Shown: in pieces, positions 7,057 to 15,577 of the stretch
Position numbering within the stretch: position 1 is the stretch's first letter
Layout of the letters: every line of letters starts with the position of its first letter
Position numbers and translations under genes: made by a program
NCBI GenBank assembly: GCA_002450015.1
Contig: DJYG01000003.1
Location: forward strand, 1 to 35,662
Length of the DNA stretch: 35,662 nucleotides
Source: Cyanobacteria bacterium UBA6984
GTDB taxonomy: Bacteria > Cyanobacteriota > Vampirovibrionia > Gastranaerophilales > Gastranaerophilaceae
Direction: 5' to 3'
The notes under the pieces: model-generated
The model's database searches: none
Told to the model about the DNA's origin: nothing
Seen by the model: the letters and a program-made list of their open reading frames with translations, nothing else

Positions 7057-8985
7057 TTATTTATTAGCACAACCAAACGCGATTGTAATATGTTCTTTCG
7101 GGTTAACTGCTGAAATTCTTGAACCTTTAGGGTCAACAACATAAGCGATTTCGTCGCCTGATGTTTGGAATAACCCCATAGTACCTGAAAGTGCAGTTCT
7201 GGTTACGTCAATTGGAGCTTTAACAGTTTCAACAAGAGCGTCGCCAGCACTTCTGCCTGCGGCTTTAAATTGACCTTGAGTTGTTTCGCCTAACGCTGTA
7301 CCTACGCCATTAGAAACATTTTCAACTGCATTACCAAGGTTAGACACTATACCGCCTGCTGCTCTTGCTGTTGTACCAACAAGTGTTCCCGCCCAAGTGA
7401 ATGGGAATGTAAGAGTTCTTGCGATGAAGTGTGGATTTTTAGTTTTATTAATTTGTGCAGTCAAAATTTGTTTAGGTAATTGAGCTTTGCAGTTACCGTT
7501 TTCGATTTCGGTGAACGCAAGTTTTAATGCCCCTTTTTCTTTGCAGCCGTTAGGTCGAATTACTTCTATAACTTTGCCGTTTACGCGTGAACCGCAAGGG
7601 TAAACTTGTCCGTTAATAGTTACTTCTTCTAATGTTGTTGCTGCAAATCTTTGACCAACGTGAGCAGATTTAGCATTTATTTGGTCTAAAAATTCAAGTT
7701 TTAATGTCGGAATTTTAACTACTTCTTCGTTTTCTAAATAAACTTGTTTATTAGTATCAATTGGACAAGCTGCGTTAGCTGTTTTTGGATTTGTGTCATA
7801 TCCGCCTGCTACACGTACATTTTGTAACATTGAAGCAATATCTGCTCTTGAAGCAGTTTTATCAGGCATAATCATATCTGAATTTGGTAAGTCTGATAAA
7901 GCACCATTTTCTAAGGCTGTTGCAATAGGTATTTGTGACCAGCTTGGAACTCTGCCTCCATCTCTGTATTTAGATAAAATTTCCTTAGCTTTGCATTCGT
8001 CAATTGAACAGTTATTAAGACCTTTTGCCATTGCCGTAAGTGCTTCTGCACGGGTTACGTTGTTATTTGGCATAAATCTGCCATTTGGGTAACCTTTCAT
8101 TAAATTTTCATCTACTGCTTTAGCAATCATAGGATTTGCCCAGTTTCCCGCAGGAACATCTGAGAAGATACATTTAGGTTCAAGTGAACAGTTATCCATG
8201 TTGAAACCTTTGACAAGCATTGTTGCAAATTCAGCACGGCTTACATTTCTGTTTGGCTTAAACATTCTGTCAGGATAGCCGACAACAACGTCATTCATAG
8301 CTAATTTGTCTATATCACATGATGCCCAGTGCTGTTCAGTAACATCAGGGAAGTAATTTAATAAATTAGCAGCTGCTCCCGTCATACCTTTTAAGTTTGA
8401 TTTTAAATCAAAAGGTTCGTAGCTTCTCTTTAATGCGTCAAGTGAATTTTCTGTATGAATATCTATGGGACAGCTTCCGTCAATGTATTTTTCATCACCG
8501 TGTACAGATACACCGTTGATTGTATTCATGTCAGAATTTAAATATGGTAATTGACTTGCTGCACCTGTCATAGAACCTTCAGATGTTATTGTAGCACCTG
8601 AAAGATTTGGATTTAGGTAATTTTCGCTTGAACTGATAGAATTGGCATTTTCTCCAATATAGTTATTTGTTCCGTAAATTGCATTCGGATATCCGTAGAT
8701 TTGTCGCATATCTTTTCTGTCTGTTGTTTGTGCAGAAGCACAGCTTGCGCATGTCGGTTGAGCTTTTTTTGCGCAACGTTCATTAATTTCTTCTGATTTT
8801 TGGCATTTACATTTAGATTTTGCTTTATGGCACTTGTTACATTTTTTAGAAACCTTTTCACAAGGTGCGCTTACTTTTGGTAAATCGGTTTTGCAAGGAC
8901 AAGCTGCATTTGCAGCATTGCTTATTGCAGTTGTGCTTATACCTAAAGCAATTAGTGCTGCTACTGTTAATTTTTTAAATTTCAT
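7057..8985 (-). CDS. Secreted Cys-rich protein with three SLH domains
   Basis: This 642-residue protein has a signal peptide (about residues 1-27, ending ISNAANA). Next comes a segment with 10 Cys in residues 29-82, mostly CxC/CxxC pairs mixed with Lys. Three S-layer homology repeats follow at about 211-260 (YFPDVTEQHW...GYPD), 273-322 (IFSDVPAGNW...GYPN) and a weaker one at 340-390. The C-terminal 250 residues are unrecognised: a beta-rich part with NGQVYPCGSRVNGKVI, then a Gly/Ala-rich region of low complexity. SLH repeats usually bind cell-wall polysaccharide, and in cyanobacteria they tether outer-membrane proteins to peptidoglycan. No porin barrel is evident here. A perfect AAGGAGG lies upstream of the ATG and the gene is monocistronic, which suggests an abundant surface protein. 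Confidence 0.85.
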   Translation of the reverse strand: MKFKKLTVAALIALGISTTAISNAANAACPCKTDLPKVSAPCEKVSKKCNKCHKAKSKCKCQKSEEINERCAKKAQPTCASCASAQTTDRKDMRQIYGYPNAIYGTNNYIGENANSISSSENYLNPNLSGATITSEGSMTGAASQLPYLNSDMNTINGVSVHGDEKYIDGSCPIDIHTENSLDALKRSYEPFDLKSNLKGMTGAAANLLNYFPDVTEQHWASCDIDKLAMNDVVVGYPDRMFKPNRNVSRAEFATMLVKGFNMDNCSLEPKCIFSDVPAGNWANPMIAKAVDENLMKGYPNGRFMPNNNVTRAEALTAMAKGLNNCSIDECKAKEILSKYRDGGRVPSWSQIPIATALENGALSDLPNSDMIMPDKTASRADIASMLQNVRVAGGYDTNPKTANAACPIDTNKQVYLENEEVVKIPTLKLEFLDQINAKSAHVGQRFAATTLEEVTINGQVYPCGSRVNGKVIEVIRPNGCKEKGALKLAFTEIENGNCKAQLPKQILTAQINKTKNPHFIARTLTFPFTWAGTLVGTTARAAGGIVSNLGNAVENVSNGVGTALGETTQGQFKAAGRSAGDALVETVKAPIDVTRTALSGTMGLFQTSGDEIAYVVDPKGSRISAVNPKEHITIAFGCANK

Positions 8986-9195
8986 TTTTTCTAACCTCCT
9001 TATTGGTATTTTCTTTTTATATTTTTCCTTCGACTTTCTTTAAAATTATGTCCTTTAATTTATTTTATAACATTGTCGAAAACGGTTATATATTTGGGCT
9101 ATTTGCAAATAACTTTTCGGGTAAGTGAAAATTTGAAAATAAATTTTGTTTAAGTTATTATTTTAAAAGTAAGAAGTAATAAAAAGGTTTAATTA

Positions 9196-10227
9196 ATGAA
9201 AATAGGAATACCCAGAGGTTTATCATTTTATAGTATATATCCGTTTATGTTCGGCTTTTTTAAAGCTATGGGTATTGAGATGATTTTGTCTGATAAGACT
9301 ACAAAGAAAACACTATCCAGCGGTTCGGCACTGGTTGTTACAGAAACTTGCCTTCCTGTGAAAATTTTTGTAGGACAGGTTTTAAATTTATTAGAAAAAG
9401 GTGTTAATAAAATTTTTGTTCCTTCAATACAATCAATTGCACCTAAAATATATAACTGTTCAAAAATAAGAGGTTTACCTGATTTAATCAGAAATGTAAT
9501 AAAAAAAGAGTTTACAATCATAGAGCCAACACTTGATAAATCTGCACCTCACCATGGTTTATATGATTTTTTGTTGGAATGTGTGAAACCTTTTGGCATC
9601 TTTGATATGGAAAGAATAAAAAAGGCTTCAAAAGCAGGTTGGAGAGTATATAATAATTTTCAGGTTATGCTGAAATCAGGTATGAAATATGAAAAAGCCT
9701 TGAACTATGCGACTTCAGGTAAGCTGTTAATTGAAAAAGATGAAACCGAATATCCTATTTCGATAGGTTTAGTTTCTCATGGTTATAATATATATGATGA
9801 ACGTGCATCAATGAAAGTTATTGATAAACTAAATAAAATGGGTGTTAAAGTTTATACAGCTTATCAATTAACAGACGAACAATTAGAAGAAGGCGTAACA
9901 ACATTGGGGCAAAATGTGTACTGGGCAAATGAGGCTGAAATGACCGGATGTGCAGGTCATTATCTTAAAGATAATAAAATTGATGGTTTGATTACCATTA
10001 CCGCTTTCGGTTGCGGACCTGATTCATTGATGATTGAGAGAATAACAAGACGTTCAAAACAGTTTAATAAACCTTTATTGAATTTAACAATAGATGAACA
10101 TACAGGCGAAGCAGGATTTATTACGCGTTTGGAAGCTTTTGTGGATATGTTATATCGTAAAAAACGCTCTCAGGGAATCGTTGAAAACAGTTTTGCTCCA
10201 TCCTCGAATGTTATGGAATTTATCTAG
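9196..10227 (+). CDS. DUF2229 protein (2-hydroxyacyl-CoA dehydratase activase-related)
   Basis: This 343-residue protein begins with the family hallmark MKIGIPRGLSFYSIYPF and ends its conserved core with FGCGPDSLMIERI and DEHTGEAGFITRLEAFVDML. The domain is usually fused or adjacent to ATP-dependent activases of 2-hydroxyacyl-CoA dehydratases (HgdC/BadFG type). Here it stands alone, with no activase or dehydratase in the window. Conserved cysteines (TETCLPVK, FGCG, TGCAGH) could bind an iron-sulfur cluster, but this is inference. The ribosome binding site (AAAAAGG) is weak to moderate. The reaction is unknown. Confidence 0.78.
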   Translation: MKIGIPRGLSFYSIYPFMFGFFKAMGIEMILSDKTTKKTLSSGSALVVTETCLPVKIFVGQVLNLLEKGVNKIFVPSIQSIAPKIYNCSKIRGLPDLIRNVIKKEFTIIEPTLDKSAPHHGLYDFLLECVKPFGIFDMERIKKASKAGWRVYNNFQVMLKSGMKYEKALNYATSGKLLIEKDETEYPISIGLVSHGYNIYDERASMKVIDKLNKMGVKVYTAYQLTDEQLEEGVTTLGQNVYWANEAEMTGCAGHYLKDNKIDGLITITAFGCGPDSLMIERITRRSKQFNKPLLNLTIDEHTGEAGFITRLEAFVDMLYRKKRSQGIVENSFAPSSNVMEFI

Positions 10228-10238
10228 AATTTTTATTA

Positions 10239-10256
10239 TATAATTACTTTATGAAA
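10239..10256 (+). promoter_or_regulatory. -10 element placed for a leaderless mRNA (sdaAB)
   Basis: TATAAT at 10239-10244 is followed by exactly six bases and the ATG at 10251. Transcription should therefore begin at or within a base or two of the start codon. No Shine-Dalgarno is present. A good -35 is not visible. Confidence 0.55.
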
Positions 10257-10925
10257 CAAAGTTCTTTATTTGACTCAATTGCACCTATTATGATAGGTCC
10301 GTCAAGTTCACACACTGCCGGTGCTGTCAGGTTGGGTATTCTTGCAAAAAATATTAATAATACTACGTTTAAAAAAATAACTTTTATTTTATATAATTCT
10401 TATGCAAAAACAGGGTTCGGGCATGGAACTGATAAAGGTTTACTTGCAGGTGTATTAGGCTTTTCTGTTGACGATACAAGAATAAAAGATATCTTTAATT
10501 TCTCTGATACAAATTCATTTGTGTATAATTTTGAATATAGAGAGGATTTTAACAGACATCCAAATTCTGTTGATTTTATATTTGACAATATTAATGGCAG
10601 TAAGATGCTTATTTCCGGAGATTCTGTCGGAGCCGGAAATGTAAGAATTATAAAGATTAATGATTTTTCTGTAAATATTGCCGGAGATTATAATTCTTTA
10701 ATTATTAATTATAAAGATACAAAAGGAATGATTTCAAGGGTTACAGAAATTATACAAAATCAAAATATTAATATTGCTTCGCTTATATGTGACAGAAATG
10801 CAAAAGGGGAGGAAGCTTCTATGTGTATTTGCATTGATGGAAATATTAATGATAATGTTATTAATAAAATAGAAAATTTAGAAGATATATACTTTGTAAG
10901 AAGTGTTTTGAAATTGGAAAGTTAA
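10251..10925 (+). CDS. sdaAB: L-serine dehydratase, beta subunit
   Basis: This 224-residue beta chain belongs to the two-subunit iron-sulfur L-serine ammonia-lyase, which converts serine to pyruvate and ammonia. The N-terminus has the diagnostic SIAPIMIGPSSSHTAGAVRLG, and GHGTDKGLLAG follows. The C-terminal 70 residues form an ACT domain (DTKGMISRVTEIIQNQNINI) that is typical of this subunit and may sense serine. The alpha subunit starts one base after this stop. The gene has its own -10 element directly before the ATG. Confidence 0.95.
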   Translation: MKQSSLFDSIAPIMIGPSSSHTAGAVRLGILAKNINNTTFKKITFILYNSYAKTGFGHGTDKGLLAGVLGFSVDDTRIKDIFNFSDTNSFVYNFEYREDFNRHPNSVDFIFDNINGSKMLISGDSVGAGNVRIIKINDFSVNIAGDYNSLIINYKDTKGMISRVTEIIQNQNINIASLICDRNAKGEEASMCICIDGNINDNVINKIENLEDIYFVRSVLKLES

Positions 10926-10926
10926 T

Positions 10927-11817
10927 ATGATAAGAGATATTAGAACTTTTAATGATTTAATGCAAGTTTGTTTGCAAAAGCAAAAAACAATATATGAAGT
11001 TTTTGAACAAAGGGAGGCAAGCCTTCAAGAAATTTCAGTTGAAGAAGTTAGAGTTCGCGTAAAAAAATCTTTAGATGCAATGAAAGATGCAATAAAAAAA
11101 GGACTTGTATCAAATGAAAAATCAATAAGCAATCAATGCGGTGACGATTGTATGAGACTAAAGGAAAGGTTTCAAAATAGTGGTGCTATATTTGGTAAAT
11201 CGTTTGAAAAAATTTCAACTTATGCATTGGCGACAATAGAAGAAAATTTAAGAATGGGTAAAATTGTAGCGTGTCCGACCGCCGGTTCTTGTGGTATTGT
11301 TCCATCTATTTTGGTAGGTATAAGTGAGGAGTATAATTTTGATGAAGAAACTCAAATAAATGCTTTAATAACCGCCGGAGCGATAGCAACAATTATATCG
11401 TACAAAATGGCGCTTGCAGGTGCTGTTGCCGGTTGTCAGGCAGAATGCGGTGTTGCCTGTGCAATGAGTGCTGGTATATTAACTCAAATGTTTGGCGGTA
11501 ATATAGAGCAAATATTGAATGCGGTAGCTTTAAGTTTAAAAAATATAATGGGATTAACGTGTGATCCTGTTGCAGGACTTGTTGAGATACCTTGTGTAAA
11601 ACGAAATCCGTTTTTGGCAGTAAATGCGGTTACAGCTTACGAATTAGCAATTTCTGATGTAAAAAGTAAAATTCCTGTCGATGAAGTTGTAGATGCTATG
11701 GTTCAAACAGGTGAGTTAATGTCACCATTGTTAAAAGAAAGTTCGCAAGCAGGGCTTGCAAAAACAAAGACCGCACTTGAAATAGAAGAAAATTTAAAAA
11801 ACAGTATAAGGAGATAA
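10927..11817 (+). CDS. sdaAA: L-serine dehydratase, alpha (catalytic, 4Fe-4S) subunit
   Basis: This 296-residue catalytic chain contains the phosphate-loop-like TAGSCGIVPSIL, the Cys-rich segment CQAECGVACAMSAG and the block TCDPVAGLVEIPC. These supply the cysteines that hold the oxygen-sensitive 4Fe-4S cluster in this family. It works with the beta subunit directly upstream and forms a clean operon with it. The length is normal for the Bacillus/Peptoniphilus-type split enzyme. It suggests serine as a carbon and energy source under anaerobic conditions. Confidence 0.95.
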   Translation: MIRDIRTFNDLMQVCLQKQKTIYEVFEQREASLQEISVEEVRVRVKKSLDAMKDAIKKGLVSNEKSISNQCGDDCMRLKERFQNSGAIFGKSFEKISTYALATIEENLRMGKIVACPTAGSCGIVPSILVGISEEYNFDEETQINALITAGAIATIISYKMALAGAVAGCQAECGVACAMSAGILTQMFGGNIEQILNAVALSLKNIMGLTCDPVAGLVEIPCVKRNPFLAVNAVTAYELAISDVKSKIPVDEVVDAMVQTGELMSPLLKESSQAGLAKTKTALEIEENLKNSIRR

Positions 11818-11818
11818 T

Positions 11819-12658
11819 ATGAATTTGAATTTTAAAAAAGCTTTTAGCGATGTATTTAGTTTAAAATATTTTTGGGTTTATTTGTTTATATTTGCCGTAA
11901 TTACGACTTTAAGTTCAATAATACAGTCTGCAAAAGTTATTCCGTACAATAATTTTATATCTAATTGTATTTCTATTTTTGCATATATTTCAACCGGTTA
12001 TTTATTTTTAATGATAAATAATTTAATAAATAATAAAGATATAAATAACAATGATGAAAGTTTTATCAAAAACATTATAGAGAGTACCAAAAAAGGACTA
12101 AAGGCATTTGTAGGAACTCTTGCTAATACCTTAATAGGTTTTATTTGCGGTTCTTTTGTTGCTATAATATCAGTGTTTGCGTTTATTAAGATTACTCATA
12201 ATGTAGTAACTGAGGATAATTTATTTCATTTTCCTGTTCTGAATATTATTTTTGTTGTTATAGCAATTGTTTTAATGGTTTATATGTTATTTGTACTAAA
12301 ACTGTTAGCAGTTGCTTATTGTGAAAATTTTTCGTTAAAAATGATGTTTTGTTGGAGAAAAGTTTTTAACCGATTTTTCAGAAAAGGTAATGCAAAAGAA
12401 ACATTAGCAGCAATTGGGATTTACGTTTTTTCTATTATTTTTATATTTGTAACAATGTTTTTGTTAATATTTTTATTTAATTTTATTTTGATTTATTTTA
12501 TTAAAACTTTATTAAATTCTCACTTTGTGGCAGTTGCATTTCTTATAAATATTTCTTATGTGATAGCTCCATTTTTTATAGCAATGTTTCATTATATACT
12601 TTCAGGGTATATATTCCATTTGCTTGGACAAGTTTATAAAAAGGCAATTTCAGAATAA
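11819..12658 (+). CDS. Six-helix integral membrane protein, unknown function
   Basis: This 279-residue, Phe/Ile-rich protein has six predicted membrane segments, at about residues 17-40, 48-68, 92-120, 137-165, 195-225 and 238-268. No catalytic or transport motif is recognised. It has a strong AAGGAG site and starts one base after sdaAA, so it is expressed with the serine dehydratase genes. A role linked to serine use, such as uptake, is possible from context only; it does not resemble the usual SdaC/HAAAP permeases. Confidence 0.72.
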   Translation: MNLNFKKAFSDVFSLKYFWVYLFIFAVITTLSSIIQSAKVIPYNNFISNCISIFAYISTGYLFLMINNLINNKDINNNDESFIKNIIESTKKGLKAFVGTLANTLIGFICGSFVAIISVFAFIKITHNVVTEDNLFHFPVLNIIFVVIAIVLMVYMLFVLKLLAVAYCENFSLKMMFCWRKVFNRFFRKGNAKETLAAIGIYVFSIIFIFVTMFLLIFLFNFILIYFIKTLLNSHFVAVAFLINISYVIAPFFIAMFHYILSGYIFHLLGQVYKKAISE

Positions 12659-12661
12659 TGT

Positions 12662-12691
12662 AAATACCCTCTTTTATTAAAGAGGGTATTT
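12662..12691. terminator. Bidirectional terminator
   Basis: The stem AAATACCCTCTTT/AAAGAGGGTATTT has a TATT loop and is flanked by T-rich sequence on both strands. It lies between the convergent membrane protein gene and ABC ATPase gene, touching the stop codon of the latter. Confidence 0.8.
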
Positions 12692-13680
12692 TAGTTATTT
12701 AAAAAACAAGCTGCTTCGTGTCCTTCGTATAATTTTTTTAATACGGGCTTATCTGTTTTACATTTTTCCATACAGTATGAGCATCTTGTGTGAAATTTGC
12801 ATCCTGTTGGTAAATTTGTCGGAGATGGAATATCTCCTTTTAGTATATTTATATCTTTTTTTTCAAAACTTGGTACAGCATTTAATAAGGCTCTTGTATA
12901 TGGGTGTTGCGGATACTTGAATATTTGTTCTGTTGAACCTATTTCAACAATTTCTCCCAAATACATTATTGCTACTCTGTCAGCAATATGTCTTATTACA
13001 TTCATGTCGTGTGATATAAACATAATGGTTAAATTGAAATTTGTTTTTAATTGAATTAAAAGATTTATAATTTGAGCCTGGATACTTACGTCTAATGCAC
13101 TAACCGGTTCATCTGCTATGATAAATTCAGGTTTTAGAATTAAGGCTCTTGCAATGGCAATTCTTTGTCTTTGTCCTCCTGAAAATTCGTGCGGATAGAG
13201 TTTTTTTGCGCTTTTATCAAGTCCAACGGCTTCTAATACTTGCGTAATAATATCTTCAATTTCGTTTTTTGAAAATTCATACAATGCTCTGTAATCTTCA
13301 GAATATATGCATAAATCATTATTTATTTTAAGTGGTTCTTTTAGTATATCCCCAATTGTCATTTTGGGATTTAAGCTTGAATATGGATTTTGAAAAACCA
13401 TTTGTAAAGCTTGTCTATAAACTTTTAGTTTTTTATTTTTTAATTCTAAAACATTTATTCCGTGAAATAATATTTCACCAGAATTAACAGGAGTTAAACA
13501 AGCTATTGCACTTGCTAAAGTTGATTTACCGCAGCCGGATTCACCTGCAATTGCAAGTATTTCACCTTGATTTACATCAAGTGATAAGTTATTTACAGCT
13601 TTTACAATTTTTTCTTTGCCAAATACAGAACCTTTTGTTTTATATTCAACATTCAAATTTTTTATTTCTAAAACAGGCAT
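12691..13680 (-). CDS. Oligopeptide/dipeptide ABC transporter ATP-binding protein (OppF/DppF type)
   Basis: This 329-residue cytoplasmic ATPase has Walker A GESGCGKST at residues 46-54, a Q-loop in MVFQNPYSSLNP, the signature FSGGQRQRIAIARAL, Walker B FIIADEPVSALD and an H-loop in MFISHD. The C-terminal oligopeptide-transporter extension contains HPYTRALLNAVPS and four Cys that resemble the iron-sulfur-like cluster of DppD/OppD tails. It would normally power uptake of peptides or nickel with two permeases, a partner ATPase and a binding protein. None of these is adjacent. There is no Shine-Dalgarno; the promoter places the transcription start at the ATG. Confidence 0.92.
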   Translation of the reverse strand: MPVLEIKNLNVEYKTKGSVFGKEKIVKAVNNLSLDVNQGEILAIAGESGCGKSTLASAIACLTPVNSGEILFHGINVLELKNKKLKVYRQALQMVFQNPYSSLNPKMTIGDILKEPLKINNDLCIYSEDYRALYEFSKNEIEDIITQVLEAVGLDKSAKKLYPHEFSGGQRQRIAIARALILKPEFIIADEPVSALDVSIQAQIINLLIQLKTNFNLTIMFISHDMNVIRHIADRVAIMYLGEIVEIGSTEQIFKYPQHPYTRALLNAVPSFEKKDINILKGDIPSPTNLPTGCKFHTRCSYCMEKCKTDKPVLKKLYEGHEAACFLNN

Positions 13681-13715
13681 AATGATATTATATTTTATAT
13701 TTCAAATTATTACAA
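13681..13715 (-). promoter_or_regulatory. Promoter for a leaderless mRNA (oppF-like gene)
   Basis: On the minus strand: TTGTAA (13715-13710), 17-base spacer, TATAAT (13692-13687), six bases, ATG at 13680. The -35 and the spacing are the same as for the metalloprotease gene at 14717. Confidence 0.6.
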
Positions 13716-13731
13716 CATCTTTTTAGGCTAA

Positions 13732-14328
13732 TTATACTTCGCGCCGACCTTCCAGTGCTTTTGCAAGGGTAATTTCATCGGCATATTCTAAATCAGTACC
13801 GACAGGGAGTCCGAATGCAATTCTAGAAACTTTTATACCAAAAGGTTTTACCAGTTTTGTCAAGTATAAACTTGTGGCTTCACCTTCGACAGATGGGCTT
13901 AAAGCCAAAATTAATTCTTTAACATTTTCGTCTGTTAATCGTCCTAATAGTTCTTTTATTCTAATATCATCAGCTCCAATTCCGTCTATTGGTGAAATTA
14001 GTCCTTGTAAAACGTGGTAAAGTCCTTTATATTCGTTTGTTTTTTCAATGGCAATTAAGTCTTTTGTTTCAGAAACAACACAAATTGTACTTTTATCACG
14101 GGAATTAGAAGAACAAATTTCACATGGACTTGTTGAGGACAAATTGTAGCATATTTCGCATGCAACCGTACTTTTTTTTGCTTCTAGAACAACTTTTGCA
14201 AACTTTTCAACTTCAGAATAAGGCATTTTTAATAAATAAAATGCCATTCGTTGTGCAGATTTTGGTCCAACAGACGGAAATTTCTGAAATTGTTCTATTA
14301 AAGATGCTATTGATTTAGGATAAATCAT
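13732..14328 (-). CDS. recR: Recombination mediator protein RecR
   Basis: This 198-residue protein is of standard length. It has an N-terminal helix-hairpin-helix region (FQKFPSVGPKSAQRMAFYLL), a C4 zinc finger with Cys 57, 60, 69 and 72, and a Toprim domain (CVVSETKDLIAIE...). The C-terminal Walker-B-like end GLPVGTDLEYADEITLAKAL is typical. With RecF/RecO it loads RecA onto SSB-coated gaps. Its ATG shares one base with the ybaB stop codon (TAATG), the common ybaB-recR arrangement. Confidence 0.97.
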   Translation of the reverse strand: MIYPKSIASLIEQFQKFPSVGPKSAQRMAFYLLKMPYSEVEKFAKVVLEAKKSTVACEICYNLSSTSPCEICSSNSRDKSTICVVSETKDLIAIEKTNEYKGLYHVLQGLISPIDGIGADDIRIKELLGRLTDENVKELILALSPSVEGEATSLYLTKLVKPFGIKVSRIAFGLPVGTDLEYADEITLAKALEGRREV

Positions 14329-14654
14329 TAGAATAAGCCCGGAATACTTATACCACCTGTTATAGCCTTCATTTTTGATTCCATTTCAGCAACAGCTTTT
14401 TCGCTTGCTTGTTTTATTGCTGTTGATATTACATCTTCAAGCATTTCAATTGTATCATCATCAACACTGTCTGGATTTTCAGGATTTAGAGCTTCCTTTG
14501 AAATTTTTATTGATTTGAATTTACCTTGACCGTCACATACGGCAACAACTCCACCTGTTGATGATTCATATTCAGCCTCTGCTAATTCAGCTTGTGTTTC
14601 TTGTAATTTTTTTTGAATAGATTGTGCTTTTTGCATCATTTGCATCATATTCAT
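14328..14654 (-). CDS. ybaB: YbaB/EbfC nucleoid-associated protein
   Basis: This 108-residue DNA-binding protein is of normal family length. It has an N-terminal coiled helix (MNMMQMMQKAQSIQKKLQET), the conserved VAVCDGQGKFKSIKIS strand region and a Gly-rich end (ITGGISIPGLF). It forms tweezer-like dimers that coat DNA. It is translationally coupled to recR. Two AAGGAGATATA-like sequences lie upstream; the one 7-8 bases before the ATG is the working site. Its promoter region is shared with the divergent metalloprotease gene. Confidence 0.95.
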   Translation of the reverse strand: MNMMQMMQKAQSIQKKLQETQAELAEAEYESSTGGVVAVCDGQGKFKSIKISKEALNPENPDSVDDDTIEMLEDVISTAIKQASEKAVAEMESKMKAITGGISIPGLF

Positions 14655-14681
14655 AGTTATATCTCCTTTTATATCTCCTTG

Positions 14682-14719
14682 TTGTAATCCCGTACAAAAT
14701 ATTATACAATAAAATTATG
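14682..14719 (+). promoter_or_regulatory. Promoter for a leaderless mRNA (matrixin-like gene)
   Basis: TTGTAA (14682-14687), 17-base spacer, TACAAT (14705-14710), six bases, ATG at 14717. No ribosome binding site is present. The start of transcription should coincide with the start codon. Confidence 0.6.
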
Positions 14720-15502
14720 GAAATGAAAACATATTTACAAGAAAGTTTTAAAAACGGTCGTTTAATGCGTTGGACTTTTATGCCTTTAAATGTTTATATT
14801 TCTCCTATGAAATTTTACACAAAACAAGGTCAAGACCATCTTTATCAGGGGATGGTAATAAAAGCTTGTGAAGAATGGGAACGTGCTTGTCCAGGAGTCC
14901 AATTCAAGCTTGTAGATAATATTCTTTCTTCAAATATAAATGTAGAGTGGCGGAGAATAGACCGAAAAGCTCTCGGACATTGCCAATTTAATTTTGATAA
15001 ATCAAACAGATTGTATGGAGCAGAAGTTTCAATTGGGCTTTCTGATGGTGTAATTTGCCAGCAGTACATGGCTGAAGGTGAGGTTTACCATACAATTTTG
15101 CATGAATTTGGGCATGCTTTGGGGCTGGGACACAGTCCTTATGATACTGATATAATGTACACACCACATAAATATGGTGTTGTATCGCTTTCATCAAGAG
15201 ATAAAACAACAATAAAATGGCTTTATAAGCTCAATCAGGGTACAACAGTTAATGATTTGGTTGCAAAATTTAAATTTGGTTCTCAAAATCCGGATGAAAT
15301 AATTACAAAAGTGATTATGCAAGATAATCCAAGTGAATTTGAAAAGGTAAAAGGTTCATTGTCAGGCATTAGTCAAAAAGATTTATTAACTGAATCTTCA
15401 AATATTGCTGATTTGAAAAAGTATAATTTATCATTACAAAATATTCAATTATCAGACAATGTAATGCGTTATTTAGGCAAATCACCACGCAATAAAGATT
15501 AA
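14717..15502 (+). CDS. Matrixin-like zinc metalloprotease (M10 type), no signal peptide
   Basis: This 261-residue protein has the metzincin zinc motif HEFGHALGLGH at residues 129-139 (ligands H129, H133, H139; catalytic E130) and the Met-turn DIMY with M147. The N-terminal 60 residues (YQGMVIKACEEWERACPGVQF) fit the start of a matrixin catalytic domain (the WxxxxGVxF idea). The C-terminal 90 residues are a helical tail with no known domain. I see no signal peptide, no propeptide Cys switch and no anchor, which is odd for this usually secreted family. The upstream sequence leaves no room for a longer N-terminus, given the promoter position. Confidence 0.85.
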   Translation: MEMKTYLQESFKNGRLMRWTFMPLNVYISPMKFYTKQGQDHLYQGMVIKACEEWERACPGVQFKLVDNILSSNINVEWRRIDRKALGHCQFNFDKSNRLYGAEVSIGLSDGVICQQYMAEGEVYHTILHEFGHALGLGHSPYDTDIMYTPHKYGVVSLSSRDKTTIKWLYKLNQGTTVNDLVAKFKFGSQNPDEIITKVIMQDNPSEFEKVKGSLSGISQKDLLTESSNIADLKKYNLSLQNIQLSDNVMRYLGKSPRNKD

Positions 15503-15506
15503 AAAT

Positions 15507-15533
15507 TTGACTATTTTCTCTTTGATGTATAAT
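15507..15533 (+). promoter_or_regulatory. Sigma-70-type promoter of the acc operon
   Basis: TTGACT (15507-15512) is followed after 15 bases by a perfect TATAAT (15528-15533). The predicted leader is about 38 bases and contains AAAGGA before the accD ATG. The spacer is shorter than ideal. Confidence 0.55.
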
Positions 15534-15577
15534 GTTAAATGTCGGTATAGAGAATTTTCTAAAATAAAGGATAATAT

